This document shows, piece by piece, positions 1 to 11,134 of a stretch of DNA of 64,000 nucleotides; positions within the stretch are counted from its first letter, which is position 1; the number at the start of each line of letters is the position of its first letter. The notes beneath the pieces were generated by a model that was not told the origin of the DNA, made no database searches, and saw only the letters and a list, made by a program, of their open reading frames with translations. The position numbers were made by a program, and so were the translations under genes. Origin of the DNA: Epiperipatus broadwayi (lineage: Eukaryota > Onychophora > Udeonychophora > Euonychophora > Peripatidae); NCBI GenBank assembly GCA_028023455.1, contig JAQFVV010012397.1, positions 190,001 to 254,000 on the forward strand, in the 5' to 3' direction.

Positions 1-1014
1 AGAGATAGAGTAAATATTGAACCGGATGCTTTAACAGATTCAAAAGTTTCATCACAAAAATAAAACCAACTTTTGTTTTAATAAAGTTTTAAAAGAAAAC
101 TATTTAAAAGTTTCGTATATAAGAGTATGTACAATAATGCACATAGGCAGTTGTTTTAAAAATTCTGTCATTTCTATTTTTAATAGATTTTATTTTTAAA
201 ATAGTTTTATTTTGGTCACTTGTTTTTTTTTTTCAAAGTAATTAAAGGCAAACAAACTTCTAATCTTATAAAAAAATATTCTAAATTAAAAAAAAAAAGT
301 TAATCATTTTTAAACAAAGTATTTTAGTTTTGGAAAGTTTTTTTTTAATTGCATTCTTGTTGTTTTGATAGTAATCGATTTTTAATTTATTTTAACCAAA
401 GCTGAGACTTGTTTTTACACTTTTTAAAAATTAATTATGAATAAGATTAATCCTGGTCAGAATCTTTAATTAGATTGAGTTGGGATAAAGATTTGCCCTG
501 ATCAAAAGTACTAATTAAAAGATGTTATGGAAGATAAGAGCTCACACAAATAGCCTTGGCATTTCAGACTAATTATTCTCTAGCTATTAATGTTTATTCT
601 GCTTGTATAGTTTGGATTCAACTTTTAGTATGCCAATTGTAAAACTTCTTTAAATTGCCATGCTGCTATCAATTCTTAAGGTCATCCATTATGAGAACCA
701 ATGCCAAAACAATATGCTAGGAAGAATTGCCTCGATATCATGCCATGCTAAACCAACTTAAACATGACCCCAGATCCCAAGTATTCCCTGCAAAATCATG
801 TTGTAAGAGCTTAATCAAGAACTGATCCCTAACATTGCCTTCTGCATCCTGAACAGAAAATGGAAATCTAAAGTCTTCACTGGAATTATCCAATAGAAGG
901 AACTATGTGTGCCATGCTAAAAGAAATCTGCCAGGCTTAACCTTATACCTCGAGGTAACATGCTTTCTTATTCTTTCCAGGGTTTTAAAGTCTCAGCTTA
1001 ATCTTAAAAGTAAC
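1..1014. other. AT-rich stretch, no gene seen
   Basis: No reading frame of note, RNA gene or known repeat was recognised. The part from about 650 to 990 is less AT-rich than its surroundings and may be an old repeat, but nothing identifies it. Confidence 0.4.
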
Positions 1015-1095
1015 CTATTTTTTAAGATATCTGTTGCATAAACAGAGCAAAACTCTCCATACAGTATATGATCATGTGATATCTGTTGCATGTTA
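1015..1095. repeat. Fragment of a foldback repeat family
   Basis: Contains the block AAAACTCTCCATACAG followed by GATCATGTGAT. Both are hallmarks of the foldback repeat seen more fully near 25.3, 45.2 and 56.1 kb. Only a short rearranged piece is present here. Confidence 0.6.
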
Positions 1096-2623
1096 AATTT
1101 AAATATTTCGAGCATTTATTCTGTGTTATATGTGGTATTTATAGCATGTTGGAATCTTAGTTTTAAGATTCCATTTGTTTTAAATTTATTTGTCAGAGCA
1201 TGTACTGAGATTTTATTTCTTAAAGCTATTAACATATATAATTGCTATTTCACTTTCTTAATAAACGCTTAGACATAAATAATTTCCTGATTACTTACCT
1301 GTCTCCTATTGGGACTTAATTATTATATAGCAGCTTAGTTTTGGCCAATCATTTGGTTGGTGATTCACCAGTTACATATTTCTGTAAATCAGATTTAATA
1401 TTCCCTCAATTTTAAATTATCTACGCTGGAGTATTTTCTAAGTTTTCTAATTTTCGTTAAATTGGAGATTTAAGTTTTCTCCCATACTTCAATTCATACT
1501 CTGTTGTATTCCCTTATCATATTTATTTTTCTTGCATTGCAATTAACCTTGGCAATCTTCAACATGGTTGACCATGAAGTAGTTCTGTGACAATATGATG
1601 TCACTAGTTAAACTAGTGATTGCTCGCTTGTGCTGGTTTCATTGATTTATGCAAAAAAATCATTACTCTTGTTACTGATTTTAAAACTTTTTGAATAAGG
1701 AAACCAGAGTTGCTTAGGTAAATCTTCAGCTGAAAGAAAGTTCTTCCCACCCTTTTTAAAATTCTGTTAGAAAATAAGTATGTCTGCCACAGCGTTGATG
1801 TTTATTTTTTGTTTGTACATGCCTGATAGAATTTAATAAAACCACACTTATTTTCTATATACCTATGTACTTACAAATTTTTTTAATATTAATTTTAATA
1901 AACTTTAAAACTATATTAGCTAACATTTGTCCTAGTTTTATTTTCTCAATTATCTGAACAATAGAACAAGCTCTTGCTCTCCCGGGATCTAGTCAGTGCA
2001 AACCATCATCATTTGTTTTATCATGGTAAATTTTCCAGGTACAGTGATCTGGTGGTCAAAGGAATTAAGTAAGAACCGACCATTACACTATATATGTGTA
2101 ATAATATGTTTATGTACAACCCTATATAACCAATTACTATTCCCTTTTAAAAACATGAAAGGTTCAATATATAAAATGCAATATATGTAAAATTCAAGAT
2201 TAAAACTATTTTAAATATTCTCTAACCTAGCATAAGTTACAATTTAACAAGTATAAAGCAATAATTTATACTTGTACTCCATTTATTAATATAGAAGGTT
2301 GACTAAAACAATTTGGTTAGAAATGATGAATATTTAAATTAGTTCTCTATTGTAACATTGGTGATCTCAATATAATTTAATTGCAGAAAATACCTTAATT
2401 AAATGAAATATGTGAAAAACAGGCATTCTTCATACATCTGAAGCATAATTGTAAATATAGAGGATTTGAACACAGATTTTCAAGTGACCTTGAGCTATCC
2501 ACACTATCTCATACTACTGATACTCATGACAACACACATGCAAAAAGATAATCACTAATATCCGTATTTTGTGCTGAACCAGCACTCATTATTTGCTCCA
2601 GATCATTATTTCCCCCATGTATA
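1096..2623. other. AT-rich stretch, no gene seen
   Basis: Short open frames near 1.1 and 2.0 kb are low-complexity and have no recognisable domain. No exon, repeat boundary or RNA gene can be supported. Confidence 0.4.
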
Positions 2624-3053
2624 TATAATCAGTGTTCAGTTTATACTAAGATAGCAAATCTTCATATCCTAATTGTCAGGCTTCAATCTACCCCAACCTC
2701 CAACTCTTCACCCATCCATATCATTGAAAATCTGATGATGGAATGCCTAAATCCCATGCTGATACTATTATTGTTATGCCCATATATTTCAAATATTACA
2801 CATTAAGTCTGCATCTTGCCCATCCCTCTTATATGTAGTTAAATGGATAAGGACCTACACATGAAAGGTCAGGATGACTTGAGGTCAACATGGGACATAA
2901 CAATAATATTGGCATCAGCATGGGATTTGGGCATTCCATCATCAGATTTTCAATGGTATGGATGGGCGAAGAGTTGGAAGTTGGAGTAGACTGAAGCCTG
3001 TCCAATAAAGTATGTAGATTTGCTATCTTAATATAAACTGAGCACTGATTATA
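2624..3053. repeat. Palindromic MITE-like foldback repeat
   Basis: The two ends are inverted copies starting TATAATCAGTG. The left arm (about 2624-2785) matches the reverse complement of the right arm (about 2878-3053) closely along its length, with a short unique centre. The right end abuts the first base pairs of the family C repeat at 3055. A terminal TA on both sides would fit a Tc1/mariner-type MITE, but no transposase is present and this assignment is inference. Confidence 0.75.
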
Positions 3054-3320
3054 CTGAAGCAATAGATTCGGAAGTCCGATCCATGCTTCACAGCCTTATA
3101 TAAACTTTCCAATATTGTAACCTGGATTTTGTTTATATCGAAATATCAACAGGATTTTGCATAAAAATATAAAATTAATGGGTTTTATTTTTTATATTCA
3201 ATGCATATTAAATTTAGTTAATTGCTTTAAAATATGTCTTTTAAAGTAAAATTCTGTTTAAGCTCATATTAAAATTTTCCATTCCAAAATTTAGGAATCA
3301 AACATATATAAACGTCAAGC

Positions 3321-3344
3321 GTATATATATATATATATATATAC
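3321..3344. repeat. (TA)n microsatellite
   Basis: An uninterrupted TA run within family C copy I. A shorter, interrupted form sits at the equivalent place in copy II, near 44300. Confidence 0.9.
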
Positions 3345-4694
3345 AAGTAATGCAAAATTCTGTTGAACTAAAAGGTTATTTTATTAAAAAGATATAAGAT
3401 ATTTTTCTTTTAATTTTGTCATTTAAATTTTGTTAAAATATGGCGTATGATTTTATTTTGAGATAAGCCTGCCAACATTTCTAAAAAGAATGGTATGTTT
3501 AATTAGTTAGTCCATTCAAGGCAATTAAAGATGGACTTTTAATTAAATAAAATTCAAACTTAAATGCATAATTTTATAAAAAGAAATTGAAAGTTTATTT
3601 TTAGTAAAAACTTACTTCGAAACAAAGGAGTGTAGGAGGCTTATCAAGATCTAAAATCATACGCAAACAATAGAAGGGTAGTTGACAAAAGGTATAAAAA
3701 GGAGAGAACAAAAGACCGGGCTCTCTCTGGTTCTTTTTGCTGATCTATGCAGATCCTGTGCTATGAGTCCCTATATTTTATTTCTAAAAGCAGAAAATAT
3801 TGTTGCTGAATTCCTCGAAATCACCGTGAGAAGTTTCAACATGCGACATGCTAAAAGTGATCGTAATTTGATGAACGTGAAAATGATTGGCGGTTAGGCA
3901 AACAACTTTGCCTGCTGCCAGAGTCCTAAGCCATCAAAATGCCGTGACATGACAAAATAGAAAACTGTGTGCCGGTCTGTGTGACATTCGATTAAAATGC
4001 TACATAATTTCCATTTCCTTGTCCGGACAAATCTCAAGGTCTTCAATCAAACCACCATGTCGAAGGAACGGGATCCATAAACAAGGACTGGTAACTGTAT
4101 AAAAATCTCCTCATAAACTCTTTATTACTCTACAGTTTTCATAAATACCTTTCTAAATTGTTCCATTTAATTATATCTATCATGTAACCGTTTTTTATTA
4201 GACTAATATTAATTTTATCTTTTATCGTTTGATCATTTACTTACTGAAAATTCTTCCCCTTCGCTATTCCTCATTTTAAAATGTATTTAAATGTTTTCTT
4301 GTTTTTATTTGCGGTGTAAATTATTTTTTTATTTGAAACTTTCCAAGTTAATAATTTTATTAAAGTTGGGAAGATATTGATTTAAACCGCACAATATTAT
4401 GTCATTACTCTGCCATATTATCAATTTATTTATTATATAATCAACCGGGGAATAGCGGAGGTAGTTTAAACATTCCTAATATTTTCAAATGTCATTTATT
4501 AAAATATGTTAGTTAGTAGCTTAATCTATTATTTTATTTATTAAATGATCCAGGCACGCACAAACACATATTCCATATTATACATTTTTTATGCACATTT
4601 AACTTCATTAGTCCCGTAAGTGTCCCCGTCCATGTCTCTCTCTGATGCTAAGCCTGGGCCCGGTAAGAAAATAATTTATGCGTGTCTCAGATAG

Positions 4695-4742
4695 CATTGT
4701 TGGTTCGTAATTAGACTCGAGTTGGTTCGTAATTAGACTCGA
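4695..4742. repeat. 22-bp perfect tandem duplication
   Basis: GTTGGTTCGTAATTAGACTC is present twice back to back inside family C copy I, but only once in degenerate form in copy II. The duplication therefore arose after the copies separated. Confidence 0.85.
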
Positions 4743-4966
4743 GAATAGGCGAATAGGGCAGAGGTCATAGTATTCTTGGTTTAATATCTCATGTAAGGGT
4801 GGCCTCGGGGTACTTTCACCTAGTATTCGAACTGGGTTAAACCAACATACATCATCTGACCGGTACAATATATGTGTGGGAGATAATGATCTGGACCAAC
4901 TGATGAGTGTTGGTTCTGCATGAAATATGTACATTAGTGATTATTTATCTTTTCTACACGTGTTTG

Positions 4967-5040
4967 ATCATGTGTATCAGTGGTATGAGATAGTGTAGGC
5001 AGTTGAAGGATGATTGAAAGTTTGTGTTCAAATCCCCTAT
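4967..5040 (+). ncRNA. Possible tRNA-derived (SINE-like) segment
   Basis: A box-A-like TATCAGTGGTATGAG is followed at tRNA-like spacing by a box-B-like GTGTTCAAATCCCC. No clean cloverleaf forms, so this is not a working tRNA gene. It could be the head of a SINE or a chance match. Confidence 0.25.
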
Positions 5041-5403
5041 ATTCTTAATTAAATGAATGAATTTTTAGCTTAAATTTATTTTATCTTTGTGTAAATTATA
5101 CCTTGTTTTCAAATCCTTTTATCTCCCAACATAAAAATGCAAATTTAAAATTAAAAATCATTCTTAATCTTTTTTACAATCTTATATATATATTTTTTAT
5201 GCAAACCAAAATGTAGATTTTTAATTAAACTTTTTAAAATTCATTTTTTTTATTATTAATGTATCGAATTAAGTTGTTTTTGTAATAAACACTCTTACAA
5301 ACCTAAATTTAAATTCTGATAACAAAAACTAGGTCCACTATTTTAATCAATTTTATAAAATTTATTAATTTAATGACTTATTAAAAAAACATATTACATT
5401 ATT
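5041..5403. other. AT-rich spacer, no gene seen
   Basis: Low-complexity A/T sequence. Its last five bases (TTATT) are the left target duplication of the LTR element that follows. Confidence 0.5.
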
Positions 5404-6129
5404 TGTTGTGCTTGGTCTGAATTGCAACATTTCAGACTCAAACCAACAGTCATATCAATAAAAATATGAACACTTGAAGTTAATATGTATAATTTATTAG
5501 AACAAATATACATACATATTATACAATCAATAAATATAATTGTACATAGATAAAAGTAGTTAATACTGTTCTGGTCATGCCCAAATGAGTGAACTCATTT
5601 CCAGCTGTATATCATAACTTGCATTAGTTCTAGTCAAGACTATTCTGGCTGTACTGGACAGCTTGCATGGAGTTGGCCATAATCAGAGCAGTTTCCAGTC
5701 TTACTGTAGATTTAGCTCACTGTGTAAAAGTATTGGTAATGGCTACAGTAAAAACACCTTCACAGTTGAAAGTGGTTTCAAGTGAGAGAATTTTCAGTTG
5801 TTCAGGATAGACAGATATTATCTCTCTTTTATAAGAGCGTGTAGTGTCATTTAGATTAGACAGATGTTTTCTGACTTTCCTCCAAAAAGGCTATTTATTG
5901 CCAGATCCCTTCTCTTACTGGAAGAAATTGGATTCAGGGAGCCTAACCAATGGTAGGACTTTACACACATGTTTACACATTGGCCATACTTATGTTTCGC
6001 CCTTTGTCCATATTTATACATTGGTTATCCGCATGTTTACACATCGGTTATTGGCAATGTGTGCTCAATCATCAGATAAGGGAAGGAATCTGAACTAGTC
6101 CATTTCTGAAGGCAAGGTCAGATATGACA
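5404..6129 (-). repeat. 3' LTR of family A copy 1
   Basis: It is 726 bp and matches 8308-9034 along its length with scattered substitutions and small indels. Read on the minus strand it opens TGTCATATCTGACC and ends in CA. The divergence between the two LTRs shows the insertion is not recent. Confidence 0.9.
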
Positions 6130-6139
6130 TCTCCCCTCC
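6130..6139 (-). other. Polypurine tract
   Basis: On the minus strand GGAGGGGAGA lies immediately before the 3' LTR, the expected place for priming plus-strand DNA synthesis in an LTR retrotransposon. Confidence 0.85.
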
Positions 6140-6199
6140 AGGTTAAATTTATCCTGGAGAACATAGTCATCGAGTTGAGCTGGACAACATGTCCGCTTT

Positions 6200-6605
6200 G
6201 TTGGTTTTCTCATGTTTATTTCTGTTCTTATCTTCATCATCTTTGTTTGATGGGTCTTGTTTCCGGGTGTTTGCCTGGGTTGTTGTTGTCTTCAGTTTGG
6301 TGATCATCATTTCTGCTTCTTTCTGTGTAATCCAGACTCAGTTGGTTGAGGTCGTGAAGATGTTGTTGCCCATCAGCTGTTTGGACTACTATAGTGTAGA
6401 GTCCTTTCAGTTGTATAACCACTGCTGGTATCCATTTTGTGGATCCATAGTACATTCTAAATACTGCATGAGTGCCTATTTGCATTTTTCTTTTTTACCA
6501 CAGTTTGGATTAGATTTAAGGGTTGTTGAATAGCAATTCTGCTAGAGTCTTTCCTGTTGCTGTACTTGATGTGGAGTGCTGTGCTAGCAGTGTTCTGGCA
6601 ATCCT
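6200..6605 (-). pseudogene. Integrase C-terminal remnant (GPY/F module)
   Basis: The minus-strand frame ending near 6237 reads through a block typical of the end of gypsy integrases. First comes an ELLF-type segment after a HST-rich stretch (about 6490-6590), then MYYGSTKWIPAVV, a GLYTI block in the position of the GPY/F motif, and a QQHLHDLNQL tail. The catalytic core that should precede it is absent. The equivalent block at 53848-54210 belongs to the longer family A element. The 82-residue frame is only the terminal part of a protein that would be over a thousand residues long. Confidence 0.8.
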
Positions 6606-6611
6606 GGTATT

Positions 6612-7060
6612 TCAGCTTACTGTGTTCATTTTCCTTAATGTTATGACTTGGTTCATTTTTGTCACTGCAAAGCCTAAGTGACTAAAACAGTCACGGCCTA
6701 TTAAGTTATTATGATCCCTTGATGCCACTACCAGTGGTAGATGTATAGTCTTGTTAGGCATATTAATTTTAACTGTTATTTGATTCAACAGTTTTATTTT
6801 ATTGCCTTGATAGTCTGTGATAGACTTGCTGCTAGAGTGCATTTTATATGCTTTATTTTTATTAATGGTAGCCTAAGTATTTCTTGAAACAATGGACACT
6901 GCAGACTCTGTGTCCAGTTCCATTGTAACTGGTATATAATACTATGTATAAATCCAGACTGATTATCTTTAATATGATTTATACAGGGAATTTGTTTATT
7001 TTTCTTATAATTGCCTTTGCTATTTTTTGGAATGGATTTTTCCATTCTCATATTGGCTGT
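6612..7060 (-). pseudogene. Retrotransposon protease remnant
   Basis: Read on the minus strand, an aspartic-protease active-site block MELDTESAVSIV (near 6935-6900) is followed by a HLPLVVASRDHNNLIGRDCF segment. The latter matches the flap-to-C-terminal part of gypsy proteases, where LLGRDWL is usual. The catalytic triplet reads D-T-E rather than D-T-G. A frameshift separates the two halves. Just past the protease the sequence jumps to the integrase tail, so the pol core has been lost. Confidence 0.8.
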
Positions 7061-8150
7061 GTCTTTTTAATTTCAAATACACAGCCTTTATATGTCCAAT
7101 TCACTTGCAAAGCATACGTGTCATATAGTGATGGGGGCATTCTGTATGTGTGTGCATTTATGCATTGCATATATAGCAATGACTTAGACTATTTGATGGT
7201 GAATTATGTGAGCTGACTGTCTAACCGATCCACTGTTATGCTCGATTTTTTGCGCATCATACTTAGTAACTTTCTTTAATGTGTTTGCCTGACTATCTAT
7301 TGATTCTGCTAATACTGCTTGGGCCAAAGCTGATTTGAAATCTAAAACCGGCATCATTGGTAGTTTTGAGTCTTAGATTGTGATCGTTTATGCCGCAAAT
7401 AAAATGATTACGAAGTGCTTTAATGCCAATGTCCAGATTCACATTGCAAACTCTCTAGCTTTTTCTTCCTGCTTTTGGATGCAGAGATTGAAATAATATC
7501 TCTGCATTATTGTCAGAGGTTTTGGGAAAAAATAATCTGTGAGAATTGCTAATGTTTAGTCAAAATCAGATCAAATGGCTTTTCTGATGGAGATTGAGAT
7601 TTCAGGGTCTTGTATGTCTAATGCCCCATTATCATTATTAATGTGGCTTCTTGATCTGATTAGCCTATAGGTAAAAAATTAATCGCTCTTCATAGCCTAT
7701 CCAGCTCTCAGGTTGGGCTGCATTAAAAGCTTCCATAGAGCCAATAGAATTAGTTTTTTTTTAATTTTCCCTCATTTCTTCATAAGAGAAATAAAGTACA
7801 AATTTTTATTTTTGCAAGTTACCACTCGTAATTTTAAATTTTGACAGCTACTGTTTCTAACTATCCCAGTGAAGCTTTTAATCTACTAATGAGAGATTCT
7901 GTCACATTATTACAAGTTTTGCACTCATGATTGGTTTGATTTTAATTGACACACTTATTATGTTTGCTGTCAATTTTTCTTATAAACCTGCCGAATCTCA
8001 TTTTTTTATTGGGGCAGATCTAAGTGATAGAATTTTATCACCATTTTGTAAGTATGATGAGTCTATTTTATTTGCACTCATGTATCTTCTCGAAACTGCC
8101 AAATCTGATTTTTGTTCAAGCAGAATAGTGATTTTAATACAACCAATGTC
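7061..8150 (-). pseudogene. Decayed gag with zinc knuckle
   Basis: In broken frames the minus strand shows a capsid-like region (about 7360-7640) with FFPKPLTIMQRYYF and KQEEKAREF, matching the PKPLxxxERxxF and Q..GE patterns of gypsy gag. Next comes VTKYDAQKIEHN and then a cysteine/histidine-rich nucleocapsid stretch (about 7130-7230) parallel to the two CCHC knuckles at 51107-51215. Several stops are present. The long plus-strand frame at 7927-8295 is an antisense shadow. Confidence 0.65.
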
Positions 8151-8159
8151 TAACTGCAT

Positions 8160-8307
8160 ACTCGCATATTTACTGTATTTTTCCAGTCATGGGGAAAAAT
8201 ATATGTATATATTTTTTCTGACTGTGGCAAATCTGTTGAATTTGGCATTTTTTATACTATTTTTCCAGTTGTTGAAAATTTTTCCTTTTGTCTGACTGTG
8301 CCAAATC
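8160..8307 (-). other. Duplicated primer-binding-site block
   Basis: Directly after the 5' LTR the minus strand reads GATTTGGCACAGTCAGAC, whose TGG... segment fits a tRNA 3'-CCA primer site. About 74 bases on, a second copy reads GATTTGCCACAGTCAGA, again preceded by an LTR-end-like TTCAACA and followed by a CTGGAAAAATA block. The same two-unit layout is found at 50037-50190 in the other family A element. The priming tRNA was not identified. Confidence 0.7.
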
Positions 8308-9034
8308 TGTTGTGTTTGTTCTGAATTGCATGTTTCAGTCTCAAACCAACAGTCATATCAATAAAAATATGAACACTTGAAGTTAATATGTATAATTTAT
8401 TAGAACAAATATACATACATATTATAAATCAATAAATACAATTGTACATAGATAAACGTAGTTAATACTTTGCAAGTCGTGCCCAAATGAGTGAACTCAC
8501 TTCCAGCTGTATATCTTAGCTTGTCTCATGAGTTCTAGTCAAGACTCTTCCAGCTGTAGTGGACAGCTAGCCTCGAATCGGCCGTAGTCATAGGAGTTTC
8601 CACTCTTATTGTGGACTTGCCTCACTGCGTAGACATATCAGTAATGACTATTGTAGAAACACTTTCTCAGATAAAAGTGGCTTCAATTGAGAGCACATTC
8701 AGTTGTTCAGGTTAGACAGACATTATATCTCTTTTATAAGAACATGTACTGTCATTTAGGTTAGACAGAAATTCTCTGGCTTGCCTCCAAAAAAGTCATT
8801 TATTGCCATATCCCCTCCCTTACTGGCAACAATCGGATTCAGAGAGCCTAAACAATGGTAGAATTTTATACACATGTTCACACATTGGCCATACTTATGT
8901 TTCACCTTTGGCCATGTTTATATGTTGGTTATCCACATGTTTACACATTGGTTAGCGGCAATGTATGTTCAATCCGATCAGATAAGGAAGGAATCTGAAC
9001 TAGTCCACTTCTGGAGACAAGGTCAGATATGACA
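8308..9034 (-). repeat. 5' LTR of family A copy 1
   Basis: It is 727 bp, pairs with 5404-6129, and is followed on the plus strand by TTATT, the target duplication. It would hold the element's promoter, but no transcription start can be assigned. Confidence 0.9.
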
Positions 9035-9039
9035 TTATT

Positions 9040-10435
9040 ACTTATACATTCTTCTAAAATATTATTTTTAATAACTCCTTAAAACAATTTCAATGCTGTT
9101 TATCTATTATATTATTACTTCTAATAATTTATTATAAAATATTTTAAATAACTTTTTTAAAATTTTTTATAATGCTACATTTATTACTTATCCTCACAAC
9201 TGTAAATAAGCTCACTTCCATGTGTAAGATCACATGGTCAACCATGGAATAGATAAATCATTATTTAATACAATATATATATATATATATGTGTGTGCTA
9301 ATTTTTATTAAACCCTTATCCAATGCTGTCCAAAGGATTTTTGACTCTAATAAATAAAAATTTAATAAGCACTATCATCCTTTATCTATTGAATATTATT
9401 CAAGTTTATGGTATGTGGCAGAAATGGAATAATATAAATATGAATTCTAAAAAAATTATGAAGTTGGGATAATGTGATGTTTGTTTGATTTATTAATAAA
9501 TGTTATAAGAACAGTTCAAATATTTATTTAAAAATAAAATTTTAACTACGGTAATTTTCTGTTATGTAATACATTTATCAGAAAGACTGACTATAGAGTT
9601 AATTAGAAATTGTACTATGTATAATACTATTATCATATATACAAAATTAGTAAAATTAATAAAACAATTAAAAACGAAAAAAAAAACAAGAATAAATTAC
9701 TTTTTTTTCTTTTGCCATAGCTATGTTAATTAATATAAACTTTAGTAACTAAAAAATGCCAGATGATAATGTTTTTAATAAATTACTACCCAATGCTATC
9801 CTATCTAATACCCTCAGATTAGTTTTTAGTTTATAGCTTTCCTTAATGAGAAATTTTAGATCCTGAAATAATGCAACTGGACCTTTAGGATTAAATGTAC
9901 CAACCCACTAACAGCTATCATATTCTTCTCACTTTTAGTATCAAGTTAGTCATGCAGATCTGAAACCAATTCATTATCTATATTGTACTGTATTTTATCC
10001 TAAGTACAAGCAGCATTGGCAATTTAAAGTTAAATTACTAAATTTCTAAAAAGAGAATATTTTTATTTAAATATCTGATTGATTTAATTTGGACAATGTG
10101 GGTTGTATAGATTTTTTGTGTGTGTTAAAAGAAATCGAATAGAGAGAAAGGATATAAAGAGTAGAATAAAAATAAAAAGGGAACTACTTCATATTTTTGT
10201 AAAGATAAAACAAACCTTTATCATGAAGCCATTAGCAATATGTAAAATAAAACTGCAGCATTTCGTCGGTGGGCTAAATTACATTAAATTTGGTCTAAAT
10301 TAATAGGTGTCAACAGGAATTGTGCAGAGAGACAAAAAAAATCAGACTATAAAAAGAAAAAACACATCATGTAACAGGTTCTTAGATATTTGTTCCTGAA
10401 ATAAAACAGTTCAAAATAAATATCAAGGTTGAAGA
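9040..10435. other. AT-rich intergenic sequence
   Basis: No gene recognised. It includes a TA/GT microsatellite (about 9273-9297). The open frame at 10103-10303 is lysine-rich low-complexity sequence and is not supported as coding. Confidence 0.45.
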
Positions 10436-10439
10436 AATT

Positions 10440-10835
10440 ATGTGGGCCAAACTACTCTTACTAATATGTTGAATCGTATTAAGATTATGAGTAAAAGAAG
10501 TTCTTTTGCCGGAGTTGCTTTTGACCTGATGTCATAAACTACCTGAGTGAAACCATTTCCTACTAAATGTAAAACCATGAAGAGTGATAGATTGCCAGAA
10601 TATCCTTCCAAAATAAATCCATGCATGGTAAATTTTATAAATCCTATACATGAACAAATAAACTTACCAGTAAGTTACTCTATTAATTCCAATACTAGTT
10701 ATCACTTTTCTTGGACACTTAAGTGTGATAAACAGTCGCCATGAGCCGGACCAATTAAAATTAAAATATTAGCAGTAGTTTTAATCCCTATTGTTTTTTA
10801 TATTTTCTTCTCTTGATAATATTAAATATTTTGTT
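10440..10835 (+). pseudogene. Possible decayed exon of a membrane protein (unidentified)
   Basis: One plus-strand frame is unusually rich in ordinary amino acids and cysteine for this DNA. It includes MSKRSSFAGVAFDLMS, then a 65-residue open stretch (10547-10744) ending WTLKCDKQSP. After a single stop it continues with a hydrophobic run KILAVVLIPIVFYIFFS that looks like a membrane helix. Three in-frame stops interrupt it, so it is at best a pseudo-exon. I do not recognise the family, and the resemblance to a protein may be chance. Confidence 0.25.
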
Positions 10836-11134
10836 TTGTATTAATAAATTTAAATATAACTTACGTTATTATCTAGTTATTGATTATTACTATTCTACTT
10901 TCATTACAACTTAGCCATTATTATAATTCGATTAAATAAGTTGACAATGCTGTACTGAAAATGTAATCCTCCGGATATTCCGAATAATTCATCGTAACTA
11001 AAAAAATGAAAGGAGTTTGGCCAGTGGATTCTGATACAGAATCCTGGTACCTTTTCAAATAAATTAAAAGCTGGCCTACTTGTACCCATTATTATGATAG
11101 TTGCATTAAGTGAAAGGGTGTTGTGTGACCAGGA

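Larger units (their letters stand above)
3055..4863 (+). repeat. Family C repeat, copy I (about 1.8-2 kb)
   Basis: This stretch is repeated in inverted orientation at 42471-44560. Shared landmarks are the start TGAAGCAATRGATC, a (TA)n run beside AACGTCAAGCGTATATA, a block with a TATA-like ATAAAA and GGAGAGAACAAAAGA, the CCTTGTCCGGA segment, AATAAACTCTTTATTA-type A/T-rich signals, and an end at CATACATCATCTGAC. It encodes no recognisable protein; the 108-residue minus-strand frame at 4608-4934 lies inside it and has no known domain. The promoter-like and polyadenylation-like signals would fit a long solo LTR, but that is inference. Copy I may extend a little further right than copy II. Confidence 0.65.
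5404..9034 (-). mobile_element. Internally deleted gypsy LTR retrotransposon (family A, copy 1)
   Basis: On the minus strand: 5' LTR (8308-9034), duplicated primer-binding block, decayed gag with zinc knuckle, protease, then directly the C-terminal end of integrase, a polypurine tract and the 3' LTR (5404-6129). The LTRs begin TG and end CA, and the whole is flanked by the 5-bp duplication TTATT (5399-5403 and 9035-9039). RT, RNase H and the integrase core are missing. Domain order and the protein blocks fit the Mag/K02A2.6-like gypsy group. All frames carry stops or frameshifts. Confidence 0.9.

Noticed and set aside
4608-4934. A 108-residue minus-strand frame as a possible gene
   Set aside because: It lies inside family C copy I; the second copy does not preserve it, and no domain is recognisable.
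6189-6533. A 114-residue plus-strand frame looking like a signal peptide plus cysteine-rich protein
   Set aside because: It is antisense to the well-matched integrase GPY/F tail on the minus strand.
7927-8295. A 122-residue plus-strand open frame, hydrophobic
   Set aside because: It is antisense to the gag/leader region of a minus-strand gypsy element whose LTRs and target duplication are clear. Its hydrophobicity comes from T-rich antisense sequence.
10950-11000. A plus-strand CNPPDIPNNSS stretch resembling the start of a CCP module
   Set aside because: No further cysteines, Trp or splice sites follow at CCP spacing, two stops come at once, and the real CCP exons are on the other strand.
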